A stretch of 23,832 nucleotides of DNA. Origin: Planctomycetota bacterium. Its GTDB lineage: Bacteria > Planctomycetota > Phycisphaerae > WQYP01 > JAJZKY01. Under the pieces are notes generated by a model. It made no database searches. It was not told where the DNA came from and saw nothing but the letters and a program-made list of their open reading frames with translations. The stretch spans positions 1-23,832 of the forward strand of contig JAJZKY010000006.1 of assembly GCA_021803885.1 (NCBI GenBank). Reading direction: 5' to 3'. The translations under genes and the position numbers were made by a program. This document shows, in pieces, positions 1 through 8,605 of the stretch (positions are counted from its first letter, which is position 1; the number at the start of each line of letters is the position of its first letter).

Positions 1-1
1 G

Positions 2-358
2 ATAACAACGTACGCGGCCCACGGCGGGCGGGTGCTGAAAAAGGCATCGCAATTGTCCGCCTACGCACCGGCGTATGTGACTTTTACTCCGGCTGCGACA
101 GAGCTGGAAGTGGTACCTACGGTAGATGTGGCAGAGCATTCGGCGTGGCTAACTGTAAGTCCATGGCGTTTGGCATCAGACTATAAGGGCGTGGTTACAA
201 TTCATGTCAAGGCGTTGGGACTGCCGGCGGGAAAATACCGCATTATTAACGCGGCCACCGGCAAGCCCATAACCGGTATGGTTAAAGGAAACGCTTTGCG
301 TGTGCCACTGAAGATTGCACCGGGAACCCTGATGGTCTGGCACATTGTGCCTGAATAG
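2..358 (+). CDS. C-terminal end of an unidentified protein (5' end outside window)
   Basis: The reading frame is open from the left edge to a TAG at 356-358, so this is the last ~118 codons of a longer gene. The visible part is rich in alternating hydrophobic and polar residues with short turns (for example VVTIHVKALGLPAGKYRI), which suggests a terminal beta-sandwich. It ends in GTLMVWHIVPE. Such modules are common at the C-termini of secreted carbohydrate-active enzymes, and the next gene downstream is a beta-helix enzyme of that kind, but I do not recognise the family. A GTG at 32 could be mistaken for a start, but the frame continues upstream of it without a stop, so I treat the gene as truncated by the window edge. 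Confidence 0.6.
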   Translation: MTTYAAHGGRVLKKASQLSAYAPAYVTFTPAATELEVVPTVDVAEHSAWLTVSPWRLASDYKGVVTIHVKALGLPAGKYRIINAATGKPITGMVKGNALRVPLKIAPGTLMVWHIVPE

Positions 359-413
359 TGTGGTATTATGGCCACGGATTGAAATTGTTATTACATGATA
401 TGGAGAATCTCTC

Positions 414-1805
414 ATGTCCGAAATACAATTGGATTCCAAAAAGCAGGCGTATGGGCCTGGATTACCAACTGAAAAATCAGGACGGAACTTTGGTCGGAGG
501 CGTTTTCTTGGTGGTATGGCGCTGGCGAGCTTGACGGCACCGTTTCTGGGCACCACCGCTGCGGCCATGGCGGCGCCAGAGGGCAGAAACTTGGGGGATT
601 CCCGTGAAAAGTATCTGAATGTCTATAGATTTGGCGCCCGCGGCAATGGTCGGGCCGATGATACTGCCGCTATTCAAAAAGCGCTGGACACCGCCGGAAA
701 ACAAGGCGGAAATGTGGTCTTGCTGCCGCGTGGCGAATATCTGGTACGGGGATCGCTCCACGTGCCGGATGATGTTACGTTGCAAGGGGTATTTCGTGCT
801 CCCAATCGCGGTAATACCGGCCAAAATAAAGGAAGTTTGCTGCTGGCCACAGGTGGAAAGGGGAAACCGGATGGCACACCGTTTATTACTCTGGGAGAAA
901 ATGGAACATTATATGGATTGACTGTCTTTTATCCGGAACAGACGTGTCCAAATCCGCCGGTGGAATATCCGTGGACGGTGCGTCAGTTGTCGGACAATGG
1001 ATCACTGGTGAACGTAACATTGCTTAATCCATGGCAGGGGGTGGATTGCGGCACCGTTACCGGCGGGCGACACTATATTCACGGCCTATATGGCCAACCG
1101 CTTAAAACCGGCCTGTTTATTGATAAGTGCGAGGATGTCGGCCGCGTGGAAGATGTTCATTTCTGGCCATTTTGGAAGGCTGATGCGCCAACCATGGCCT
1201 TTACTTCCCAAGAAGCCACCGCCTTCCGCATTGGTCGCACCGATTGGGAATACATGTTTAACTGCTTCGCAATTTGTCACAAAATCGGGTATCACTTTGT
1301 GCGCACACCCAGCGGTGAACCCAATGTGGTGCTTACCCAATGCGGTTCGGATGAAGGGGCTCCGAACACGAAGTCCGTTTCCGTGCAAGTGGATGGTAAT
1401 CAGGCCCACGCCGGTATTTCTTTTGTAAATGGTCAGTTCATGGGAGCGCCATCCATTGCCATTGGGAAAACAAACGCCGGCCCGGTGAAGTTTACCAATT
1501 GTGGTTTCTGGGGCGGTCCGTTGACGGACACCATGGCCATCTTGGAAGGTTCGGGTCAGACCTCTTTTACCGGTTGTCATTTTATTTCCTGGGCACAACA
1601 GCACAATCAATCTCCAGCCATCAGGCTGCGGCGTGGTGGACTGACCGTGAACGGGTGTGAATTTATGGATACCGGTTCACGACAAGTTGGCATTGAAAAG
1701 CTTGCCGCTTCCGCTGTAATTGTAGGTAATCGTATGCGTGGCCCGGTACGAATCAACAACCAGATTGGTACCAAAGCCCAAATTGGCCTCAATGCCGCCG
1801 GTTAA
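414..1805 (+). CDS. Tat-exported right-handed beta-helix protein, pectate lyase superfamily
   Basis: 463 residues. The start ATG at 414 follows GGAG with an 8-nt spacer. The N-terminus carries a twin-arginine signal: RRRFLGG at residues 28-34, a hydrophobic stretch MALASLTAPFLG, and an AxA-type cleavage region at about 48-54, so the protein should be exported folded. After it, residues ~67-130 show the hallmark opening of the pectate-lyase-3/rhamnogalacturonase-type beta helix: VYRFGARGNGRADDTAAIQ, then GGNVVLLPRGEYLV and VPDDVTLQG. The remainder is short beta-strand rungs with many Gly and Asn, consistent with a solenoid. Members of the superfamily bind or cleave acidic or complex polysaccharides; I cannot assign catalytic residues or substrate. 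It lies 55 bp after the preceding partial gene on the same strand and may be co-transcribed with it. Confidence 0.85.
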   Translation: MSEIQLDSKKQAYGPGLPTEKSGRNFGRRRFLGGMALASLTAPFLGTTAAAMAAPEGRNLGDSREKYLNVYRFGARGNGRADDTAAIQKALDTAGKQGGNVVLLPRGEYLVRGSLHVPDDVTLQGVFRAPNRGNTGQNKGSLLLATGGKGKPDGTPFITLGENGTLYGLTVFYPEQTCPNPPVEYPWTVRQLSDNGSLVNVTLLNPWQGVDCGTVTGGRHYIHGLYGQPLKTGLFIDKCEDVGRVEDVHFWPFWKADAPTMAFTSQEATAFRIGRTDWEYMFNCFAICHKIGYHFVRTPSGEPNVVLTQCGSDEGAPNTKSVSVQVDGNQAHAGISFVNGQFMGAPSIAIGKTNAGPVKFTNCGFWGGPLTDTMAILEGSGQTSFTGCHFISWAQQHNQSPAIRLRRGGLTVNGCEFMDTGSRQVGIEKLAASAVIVGNRMRGPVRINNQIGTKAQIGLNAAG

Positions 1806-1810
1806 GGAAC

Positions 1811-1952
1811 TTAACGCACAATAACTTCCAAATCGTCGTTGCGTCGGTTGGTGCGTAGATTCCGGAGCACCATCCGTCATATAGCCACCGGCTTTGACGG
1901 TGGTGGAGTATTCAATGGTAATGCCAATCGGGAAGTTATTACGGTCCCGTTC
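1811..1952 (-). pseudogene. Coding-like relic, broken frame
   Basis: Reading the minus strand from 1952, one frame gives ERDRNNFPIGITIEY and then STTVKAGGYMTDG. The neighbouring frame then gives VLRNLRTNRRNDDLEVIVR followed at once by a TAA at 1811-1813. Joined by a single-base shift near 1866-1876 these read like the natural C-terminus of a protein, whereas neither frame alone makes a gene. Directly upstream, in the first frame, is a TAG at 1953-1955. The most likely reading is the decayed tail of a gene whose 5' part has been replaced by the adjacent repeat copy. The family is not recognised, and chance remains possible for a piece this short. Confidence 0.3.
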
Positions 1953-1968
1953 CTAAGTTGAGCCACTG

Positions 1969-2126
1969 GTAACCGTTCATGTAACCGTTCACGGGGCCAT
2001 AGCTGTGAATAATAAACAATAAAGAATGAGTAATGAGTAATGAATATAATGCAGGAGTAGCATTTAGCATTTAGTATTTAGGAGAAAAGACGGGGAAAAT
2101 GCGAGCCGGTGGGTTTATCCCACCGG
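1969..2126 (-). repeat. Dispersed intergenic repeat, copy 1
   Basis: One of three copies in this window of a composite ~150-bp repeat. Read on the minus strand it consists of: a perfect 8-bp-stem, 5-nt-loop hairpin (arms CCGGTGGG and CCCACCGG, at 2106-2126); the word CTCGCAT; an AT-rich block with TAAATGCTAAATGCTACTCC; tandem CATTACT heptamers (about 2024-2043); and a terminal block TATGGCCCCGTGAACGGTTAC at about 1982-2003. The last part, GAACGGTTAC, is duplicated once at the outer end (1969-1980). This copy has the best-preserved hairpin. It lies between the beta-helix gene and the TPR gene. No coding sequence spans it. Confidence 0.8.
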
Positions 2127-2278
2127 AAAAAGTTAGCTAGCACATTTATGTGCCGCTGTGGGATAACGAGCAACGAATAACGCGCAGAAAACCATTGCGA
2201 CTCCAGTACTTTTAAGTGTAGCGCAGCGTAACGTCTCATTAAGGCCGCAAGGCCGTCTCATGACTCATTATTCATTAA
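2127..2278. other. Gap between repeat copy 1 and the palindrome, nothing recognised
   Basis: AT-rich, no supportable gene. It contains a short duplicated word, AAGGCCGCAAGGCC at 2241-2254, and ATTATTCATT near 2267-2276, which resembles the AT-rich part of the dispersed repeat but is too short to count as a copy. Confidence 0.5.
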
Positions 2279-2442
2279 GGGGCCGCGCAAAAATAACTTC
2301 GCACTTTCCGGCTGGTTCTTTTGGCCGCGGGCTTCGTTGTTCGCTCCTTACAGACCCGCGGGCGGGCTATGCGCGTCGCTCACGCCTCGCCGGCGGCCAA
2401 AACTCCCGCGCCGTAAAATATGAATTTATTTTGCGCGGCCCC
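2279..2442. repeat. 164-bp fold-back palindrome (MITE-like or structured element)
   Basis: The two ends are near-perfect inverted repeats: GGGGCCGCGCAAAAATAA at 2279-2296 against TTATTTTGCGCGGCCCC at 2426-2442, differing by one A. A second strong pair lies inside: TTTTGGCCG at 2319-2327 against CGGCCAAAA at 2394-2402. Aligning the left half with the reverse complement of the right half gives recognisable similarity all the way to the centre near 2360, so the whole unit is one imperfect palindrome that could fold into a long hairpin. It starts right after an AT-rich block and ends in TACGCATT; I see no clear target-site duplication. The open frame running through it on the plus strand has no gene-like content. 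It may be a non-autonomous mobile element or a structured RNA. Confidence 0.65.
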
Positions 2443-2604
2443 TACGCATTATGGCGCAGCCAAAAGCGGGCGATGTAGGTGGTCGGGCTGTGTACTATTA
2501 CACCTGAAGTTCCTGCGTATCGGGGGGCGATAATCTGATGTTGCTTGGATTCGTCGGTACAATTTGTTAGCATAGCAGATGTAGTATATGGAGCGACATG
2601 CGGC

Positions 2605-3984
2605 ATGAGCGACTGGCAGGAAGCAGAGCAATGCGTTGAGCATGCTCATGAACTTTATGAGCGTGGGAGATGGGAGGAAGCGTTATCTGAATTGCGCCGT
2701 GCCATTGCCATAAATCCCGACAACGGGGCTTGGTATTTCAATCTGGGCCTTACGCTGGACATGATGGATCGCTATGATGAAGCTCTGACCGCCTATCAGC
2801 GGGCGGCAGTGCTTGATCCGCAGGATATTGAATCGCTGATTGCCGCCGGTACGGATTGCACGCGGGTAGGCAAATATCAGAAGGCCATCGAATATTTTGA
2901 ACGTGTGGAACGCATCGACGCGTCCGTGGAGGCGTGTTATTGCAATCGCATTGCCGCGTACAGTGAACTTGGTGATTTTGACCGGGCGGAAGAGATGTTT
3001 TATCTGGCGCGGCAATACCGGGAAAAGTGTCCGCTGTGCTATTATAACATGGGATTGGCGTTATTCGGCCGGGGGCGTTATGACCGGGCGCTGTGGTGCT
3101 GGCAGCAGGTGCTGGAAATGGAGGCTGATTATCCGCAGGTTCACGCCCGCATGGCCGATGTATTCTGGGCCAAAGGCCGACTTCCGGAAGCCCGGACACA
3201 TCTGATTGAAGAGTTGCGCTCGGATCCAGGCAACCTTGATACGCTCCTGGATCTGGGTGAACTTCTGATGGAAATGGGGCAGGAGACAGCCGCGGGAGAA
3301 AAATTCCGGCAGGTATTGGACTTGGATCCAAATGAGTGCACCGCTCACTATCAGCTCGGCGTGCTGGCGAAAAAGGCCGGGGACTGGGGATTGGCCTTGG
3401 AGCGTTTCAAATTTGTTCTGCGGCAGGACCGCCACTTTATCGGCGCGCATCTGCAAATTGCCCAGGTGCATTATCAGCGGAACAACATCCCGGAATCGCT
3501 GTACCACGCCAACTGTGAGCTTGCGCAGCCGGAACTTGACGATACTACGCTGTTGGAATTAGGCAATCTTTTTCTGGATATGAGCCAGTTTGAATCCGCG
3601 CAGGCGGCTATGCGTCGTCTGGTGGAGCAGGCTCCACATAACGCGGATGCACGTCACGGTCTGGCGGTGGCCATGTTGCTGGCGAATCGGCTGGAGGAAG
3701 GTATTGGACAGTGCAAATTGGCGCTTAAAATTCAGCCCAAGCATAGCTCCGCCATGTTTAATCTGACATTGGCCTATATGGCTAAGCATGATTTTGTGCG
3801 TGCCCGGTACTGGCTTCAGGAAGCTCTGGATATAGCCCCCGATGATGCCCAGCTGCACCAGGTTAAGCATCGCCTTTGGCTGGCGTCCCATTGGCATCAA
3901 CTCCGTCAATGGCCAAAATTATTCGCGAGAGCCGTTGGGCGATTACGGCGGAGAATTCATAAGTTACATACTCCCCCGAACTGA
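2605..3984 (+). CDS. Tetratricopeptide-repeat (TPR) protein
   Basis: 459 residues from the ATG at 2605. A TTG 60 nt upstream in the same frame is possible but has no ribosome-binding site, while GGAG at 2590-2593 precedes this ATG. Nearly the whole chain is tandem 34-residue TPR units, about 11 to 12 of them, with the signature pattern of small residues at helix contacts and Pro or Asp at the repeat boundary (for example GAWYFNLGLTLDMMDRYDEA, then VLDPQD; and LDPNECTAHYQLGVLAKKAG). There is no signal peptide or membrane segment, so it should be a cytosolic scaffold; its partner is not visible from sequence. The last ~40 residues are basic (ARAVGRLRRRIHK). It ends 42 bp from a convergent nuclease gene and is preceded by a 600-bp repeat-rich gap, so it is probably transcribed alone. 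Confidence 0.9.
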   Translation: MSDWQEAEQCVEHAHELYERGRWEEALSELRRAIAINPDNGAWYFNLGLTLDMMDRYDEALTAYQRAAVLDPQDIESLIAAGTDCTRVGKYQKAIEYFERVERIDASVEACYCNRIAAYSELGDFDRAEEMFYLARQYREKCPLCYYNMGLALFGRGRYDRALWCWQQVLEMEADYPQVHARMADVFWAKGRLPEARTHLIEELRSDPGNLDTLLDLGELLMEMGQETAAGEKFRQVLDLDPNECTAHYQLGVLAKKAGDWGLALERFKFVLRQDRHFIGAHLQIAQVHYQRNNIPESLYHANCELAQPELDDTTLLELGNLFLDMSQFESAQAAMRRLVEQAPHNADARHGLAVAMLLANRLEEGIGQCKLALKIQPKHSSAMFNLTLAYMAKHDFVRARYWLQEALDIAPDDAQLHQVKHRLWLASHWHQLRQWPKLFARAVGRLRRRIHKLHTPPN

Positions 3985-4026
3985 ACGCAATAATCTGGCG
4001 GCCATGCCGGTCCCAGTACGGTTTAT

Positions 4027-4617
4027 TTATCGCGCCGGCGGCGGACGTCGTCGCAAAATATCTTCCATGTTGAGGTCTTCGATATTCACTTCGCCAAAGG
4101 CATCCGGATGTGCGCCTGGGCGTTGTTGCTCTTTATGTGTACAGGCAATGGAATCGAAGCCGAATTCGTGCAACCAATAGTCCGTTTCCCGTTTCAGGCC
4201 GGAGGCTTTTCGTTCTGGCTCGGCGGTTTTCCAACGCATTCGCCGAGCCGCCCGACGCCGCAGCATGTTGTTCAAATAGGTTTCGCAGGACATGATTTTA
4301 GCCCCGCCCCGGTGCGCTCCGGCTTTAACAGCCCGGTCATTGCTTACCACGGTAATATCCCGTGCGCCAGTGCTGCTTTTGACCATGTTAATAATTACTG
4401 AATCCGCCGAGACTCCGCGTCCGGAGTACACCAGCGTAACATCGGGAAATTCAGCTGCTGTGGGTTCATCCGGTTTCGGCGATCCGTCCATCACCAGCAC
4501 TATTTTCTTATCCAGCCTGGTTATTAACCGGCATAATTCGCGTAAAGAAAAACCATGCCACGGTCCGGGTATTGAACTTCCGGCATGAAGACAATTGTAG
4601 GCATCAATAATAATCAT
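4027..4617 (-). CDS. YacP/Rae1-like NYN-domain ribonuclease
   Basis: 196 residues from an ATG at 4617 giving MIIIDAYN, the usual opening of this PIN-like fold; an in-frame ATG 48 nt further upstream (4665) is the alternative. Acidic residues expected to bind metal are present: D5 with N8, D44 in LVMDGS, D72 in SADSVI, and D94 in VVSNDRAV. The family (NYN_YacP) includes Bacillus Rae1, a ribosome-associated endoribonuclease that cuts mRNA in the A site; whether this protein has that role is inference. The C-terminal ~80 residues are Arg/Lys-rich (NNMLRRRAARRMRWK) and end in an acidic then basic segment (EDLNMEDILRRRPPPAR), plausible for RNA or ribosome binding. It lies downstream of dnaE on the same strand with a 122-bp gap. 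Confidence 0.8.
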   Translation of the reverse strand: MIIIDAYNCLHAGSSIPGPWHGFSLRELCRLITRLDKKIVLVMDGSPKPDEPTAAEFPDVTLVYSGRGVSADSVIINMVKSSTGARDITVVSNDRAVKAGAHRGGAKIMSCETYLNNMLRRRAARRMRWKTAEPERKASGLKRETDYWLHEFGFDSIACTHKEQQRPGAHPDAFGEVNIEDLNMEDILRRRPPPAR

Positions 4618-4739
4618 GGACGGTATCTCATACGTCTGATATTCACCGGGCGGATTGCCCGGCATGCCAGCCAGGCAACCCCGGTATTCTCTCCGACTGA
4701 TCTGCCCAGGCCGGGCAATTCTTCGCGCGGACGTCTGGT

Positions 4740-7700
4740 TTACGACGGTTGTAAGTGCGCCGTATCAGCAGCAGATGTTGTACGCACGGCATTCACGTAG
4801 GTGCCGGGGCCCAGCAGTCGAACTTTCGCATCCTGCATGGCGGAAGCAAAATGCCGCAGCGCTTCGGCCGATGAGCTAACGGTTTTGCCCAGCGTCAGCG
4901 TGGCCTTGAATGGCCTATCGGAATCCGGCGCGGTCAGCTGGATTTTGGCGGGTAGTCGGCCGGGATATTGCTGCAACGCCTCACGCAGGCGTGCAATGGA
5001 TTCCGCCTCCACCGCCTGAGCGTCAACACAGATCAGTACTTCTCGGGCCAGTTTCTGCACTGCCTGCTCCGGAGTTAAAACTTCATACACCCGGAATCCC
5101 GGCTCTTCACGGCTGCGATCCACTTTGCCGCGGAATAGCAGGACGGCATCCGCTTTAATCAACTCCCCATACTTTTGAAATTCAGCGGCAAACATGGTCA
5201 CTTTTACATTGCTGGATAAATCTTCGAGGATAATCGTGGCCCATTTTTGGCCTGCATTGGGACCGGAGCGGACCAGGCGCGATTCCACTTTGGAAATCAG
5301 GCCGCCCAGGATTCCCTCTTTTCCATCATGGGCGGTTTTGAGGCTCTGGGTGTTAATGGTGGTAAAATCATGAAGCAGGGCTTCATAGTCACGCAGCGGG
5401 TGACTGGTAACGTAAAAACCCAGCACCGCTTTTTCATTGGCCATTTTTTGCCCCTGCGGCCATTCAGGCACTGCCGGTAATTTGTACTCCCCAGCCGCCA
5501 TGGCGATTGCACCGCCGCCGCCAAACAGGCTTTCCTGGCCGGCGCGTCTGGCGTTCTGGGCGGAATTGCCGGACTGCATGGCGGCTTCAATCGCGGCCGT
5601 GGCCGCGGCGCGGTTGTGATGCAGGGCGTCAAAGGCTCCACATTTAATCAGCGATTCAATAACCGATTTATTGACCGTGCGCAAGTCCACGCGCTCACAA
5701 AAATCAAAGAGACTTGTAAAAGGCCGGGACGCCCCATCGGCGCCATTTTCACGCGCCGCCATGATGGATTCCACGGCCTTCTGGCCTACACCCTTAACGC
5801 CCGCAAGGCCGAAACGGATGGTGCCGTCCACCACACCAAAATCCGCCACGCTCTGGTTAATATCCGGCGGCAGAATAGGAATGCCCACGCGGCCGTCCGG
5901 GCGTATCAAAAACCGGCAATCTTCAATGTATTCGGTGGTTTTGGTCTGATCGATCATTTCGTAGGTCAGCAGCGCGGCCATATATTCCAGGGGGAAATAC
6001 GTTTTTAAATACGCGGTCTGATAAGCGACAATGGCGTAGCGTGTGGAATGACTTTTATTGAAACCGTATTTTCCAAACTCTTCAATCAGTGCAAAAATCT
6101 CCGCTGCCTGCTCCTGCTTAATGCCGTTCTTTTCCGCACCCTCCAGAAAATGCTGTTTTTCCGCTGCAATCACGGCGATCTGTTTTTTGCTGATGGCTTT
6201 GATGATCTTGTAGGCCTTGGCCAGAGGAATGCCCCCCAACTGGTTGAATATCCGCATCACCTGTTCCTGGTACACCATGATGCCGTAGGTTTCCGCCAGA
6301 ATTTTATCCATGATTGGATGCACGGATGGTACGGGCTTGAGCCGATGTTTGCGCGCGCAATAATCCGGGATCAGGTCCATGGGGCCGGGACGGAACAACG
6401 CATTGGCGGCGATGAGGTCCTCAATGCGGTCCGGCTTCATTTTGATCAGCAGCTCCCGCATGCCCGGCGATTCGAACTGGAATACGCCTTTGGTTTGACC
6501 ACGCTGGAATATCTGCTTATAAACGCATTGATCCGTGAGATCAATTTTTTCAATATCCAATCTTCCCGGACGGGGGCCTGCGGGATGCGCGGATATGAGT
6601 TCCGCACCATCCGCAGCAATGGATTTTAGAGCCGGAAGACCCTGGGGATAATCCGCTTCAATCAAGGCCAGCGCCCGCTCTACAATCGTCAGCGTGCGCA
6701 ATCCCAGAAAGTCCATTTTCAGCAGACCGGCTTTTTCGCAGGTCGGACCGTCCCACTGGGTCATGATATCCTCGCCGCTTTTATACAACGGCACCACTTC
6801 GTCCAGTGGTTTATCGCAGACGATTACTCCCGCCGCGTGCATACCGGCGTTACGGCACAGACCCTCAAGCCGACGGGCAATGTCAAACAGCCGCATGACA
6901 TTGGGGTCTTCCTTATACAACTTTTTCAGATCGGCGACCTGTAGAGCGCTATCCAGAGTTACTCCCACACCACCGGGTATCAGTTTGGTAATTTTATCCA
7001 CCTCCGCCAGCGGCATGGCCAGTACCCGGCCCACATCTTTAATCGCGGCTTTGGCTCCCAGCGTGGAGAAGGTGATGATCTGGGATACATTGCCATATTT
7101 TTTGCGGACATATTCTATGACTTTGCCCCGGCCTTCCTGGCATATATCAATATCAATATCGGGCATTTCCGATCGGCTGGGATCCATGAACCGTTCAAAG
7201 AGCAGGTCATAACGGATGGGGTCCACATTACACAATCCCAGGGCGTAACCTACCAGCGTACCGACACCGGAGCCTCTGGCCCCTACGGGAATGCCATGTT
7301 GCCGGGCATAATTGCAGAAATCCCAGACAATTAAAAAATAGCTGGAAAAGCCTTTGTTCTGAATAACTTTAAGTTCCTGTTCCAGGCGTTGCCGAAGTGT
7401 GTCATTAAATTCGCCATAGCGTTCGACAACACCCTGTTCGCAAAGCCGCCGCAGATAATCATCCGCCGATATCGCCTTTCCGGTAACCGGGTCCTGCGGC
7501 GGGGTATAAACCGGAGCGTGGCGTTTGGAAAAATCTAATTGCACCTCGCACATCTCGGCGATCTTCAGTGTGTTATCGCAGGCTTCTGGCAAGTCGCGGA
7601 ATATCGCCCGCATTTCCGCAGGACTTTTGAGGTATAGCTGGCGGGAATAATGCAGACGGTTTTGATCAGCCAGTGTTTTGCCCATGCTGATGCAACAGAG

Positions 7701-8372
7701 CACATCGTGCGCTTCATAATCATCTTTAAGCAGATAATGATGGTCGTTGGTGGCGACAACCGGGCAGCCTGATTTCTTCGCCACGTCCAGTAATTGCGGA
7801 ATGGCGGAAATCTGCGCCGGATCATCATGGTTCTGCAATTCCACGAAAAAGTTTTCACCGAAAATGGTTTTATACTGTCCCGCCACATCCACCGCCGCCG
7901 CTAAATCGCCGCGCTGCAGGCAGGCGGCAATTTCCGTGCCGAAGTGGCCGTTAATAACCACCAATCCTTCGGAATAACGGGCCAGGGTTTCTTTATCCAC
8001 GCGCGGGCGATAATAGAAACCTTCAGTATAGGCTAAACTGGCCAGCTTTAACATGTTTTTATAACCGGCCTGGTTTTTGGCCAATACCACCAGATGATAT
8101 GCCGCGTCACTGATGCCATGGGCATCTTTATCAAAACGCGATCCGGGAGCTACATAAAATTCGCAGCCCAGCAGGGGCTTAATGCCGGCTTTTTGGGCTT
8201 CCTGATAAAACTCCACCATGCCGAATAGATTGCCGTGATCGGTTAAACCCAGAGCTGGCATTCCCAATTCCGCGGCGCGGGCGCACAGACCGGGAACGGT
8301 GGCGCCGCCGTCCAGCAGTGAATAATGCGAATGACCATGCAGATGAACAAATGAATCCTGATGAATGGTCAT
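4740..8372 (-). CDS. dnaE: DNA polymerase III alpha subunit
   Basis: 1210 residues, normal length for a replicative DnaE. The ATG at 8372 follows GGAGG with an 8-nt spacer. The N-terminal PHP domain (~8-215) holds HLH (H10, H12), D21, TDHGNLFG (H46), E71, H93, H143, and D210 with H212, so its metal-binding set looks complete. The polymerase core carries PVGARGSGVGTLVGYAL at ~362-378, the two catalytic aspartates in PDIDID (D405, D407), and the third in LLKMDFLGLRT (D554), closely matching D401, D403 and D555 of E. coli. A helix-hairpin-helix segment (FGLAGVKGVGQKAVESI) and an OB fold (ILGGLISKVESR, then WATIILEDLS) follow. The enzyme extends DNA at the replication fork. It is preceded by a clear promoter and followed by the NYN nuclease gene. 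Confidence 0.98.
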   Translation of the reverse strand: MTIHQDSFVHLHGHSHYSLLDGGATVPGLCARAAELGMPALGLTDHGNLFGMVEFYQEAQKAGIKPLLGCEFYVAPGSRFDKDAHGISDAAYHLVVLAKNQAGYKNMLKLASLAYTEGFYYRPRVDKETLARYSEGLVVINGHFGTEIAACLQRGDLAAAVDVAGQYKTIFGENFFVELQNHDDPAQISAIPQLLDVAKKSGCPVVATNDHHYLLKDDYEAHDVLCCISMGKTLADQNRLHYSRQLYLKSPAEMRAIFRDLPEACDNTLKIAEMCEVQLDFSKRHAPVYTPPQDPVTGKAISADDYLRRLCEQGVVERYGEFNDTLRQRLEQELKVIQNKGFSSYFLIVWDFCNYARQHGIPVGARGSGVGTLVGYALGLCNVDPIRYDLLFERFMDPSRSEMPDIDIDICQEGRGKVIEYVRKKYGNVSQIITFSTLGAKAAIKDVGRVLAMPLAEVDKITKLIPGGVGVTLDSALQVADLKKLYKEDPNVMRLFDIARRLEGLCRNAGMHAAGVIVCDKPLDEVVPLYKSGEDIMTQWDGPTCEKAGLLKMDFLGLRTLTIVERALALIEADYPQGLPALKSIAADGAELISAHPAGPRPGRLDIEKIDLTDQCVYKQIFQRGQTKGVFQFESPGMRELLIKMKPDRIEDLIAANALFRPGPMDLIPDYCARKHRLKPVPSVHPIMDKILAETYGIMVYQEQVMRIFNQLGGIPLAKAYKIIKAISKKQIAVIAAEKQHFLEGAEKNGIKQEQAAEIFALIEEFGKYGFNKSHSTRYAIVAYQTAYLKTYFPLEYMAALLTYEMIDQTKTTEYIEDCRFLIRPDGRVGIPILPPDINQSVADFGVVDGTIRFGLAGVKGVGQKAVESIMAARENGADGASRPFTSLFDFCERVDLRTVNKSVIESLIKCGAFDALHHNRAAATAAIEAAMQSGNSAQNARRAGQESLFGGGGAIAMAAGEYKLPAVPEWPQGQKMANEKAVLGFYVTSHPLRDYEALLHDFTTINTQSLKTAHDGKEGILGGLISKVESRLVRSGPNAGQKWATIILEDLSSNVKVTMFAAEFQKYGELIKADAVLLFRGKVDRSREEPGFRVYEVLTPEQAVQKLAREVLICVDAQAVEAESIARLREALQQYPGRLPAKIQLTAPDSDRPFKATLTLGKTVSSSAEALRHFASAMQDAKVRLLGPGTYVNAVRTTSAADTAHLQPS

Positions 8373-8407
8373 GCGGTAAGCCTCCGTGCAGAATGTAACC
8401 GCTTTAG

Positions 8408-8437
8408 ATTATAGTGGACCTTGGCCGTTGATAACAA
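8408..8437 (-). promoter_or_regulatory. Candidate sigma-70-type promoter for dnaE
   Basis: On the minus strand: a -35 box TTGTTA (8432-8437), an 18-bp spacer and a perfect -10 box TATAAT (8408-8413). Transcription would begin near 8400, leaving a leader of about 28 nt before the dnaE ATG, with GGAGG inside it. Position, spacing and the perfect -10 box support the call. Confidence 0.6.
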
Positions 8438-8605
8438 TCCGTATGAACCTAATGGTATTGCCACGCGCTTTTGGACTCTGCGGACCCCAAAAGCCACTCA
8501 AAATCCTGATTTTCCGTAACTCTATCGAAAATGGTCCCGTCGCTCTGAAGTATTAATCTCGTCATATCGTTGTGAAGAAATGGTTCGTTGATTAATTATT
8601 CATTG
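8438..8605. other. Non-coding stretch upstream of dnaE, nothing recognised
   Basis: Between the dnaE promoter and repeat copy 2. It has no supportable gene and no strong hairpin; AT content rises toward the repeat. Both flanking genes point away from it. Confidence 0.5.

Noticed and set aside
1086..1610. 174-codon open frame on the minus strand
   Set aside because: Antisense to the beta-helix gene, which has a Tat signal and superfamily motifs.
1885..1903. Hairpin CCACCG/CGGTGG as a terminator of the beta-helix gene
   Set aside because: Six-base-pair stem without a T run, located in the coding relic; too weak to call.
2025..2045. Tandem heptamers as a CRISPR or origin iteron array
   Set aside because: Only two to three short units, repeated as part of the dispersed repeat elsewhere; no spacers, no cas, dnaA or rep gene nearby.
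2260..2478. Open frame of 72 codons on the plus strand
   Set aside because: It runs through the fold-back palindrome; its composition follows the inverted repeat and it has no ribosome-binding site.
2605..3984. TPR gene as part of the GTPase system
   Set aside because: Over 10 kb away on the other strand with unrelated genes between; no link visible.
6048..6629. 193-codon open frame on the plus strand
   Set aside because: Antisense to the dnaE catalytic region; shadow of a well-supported gene.
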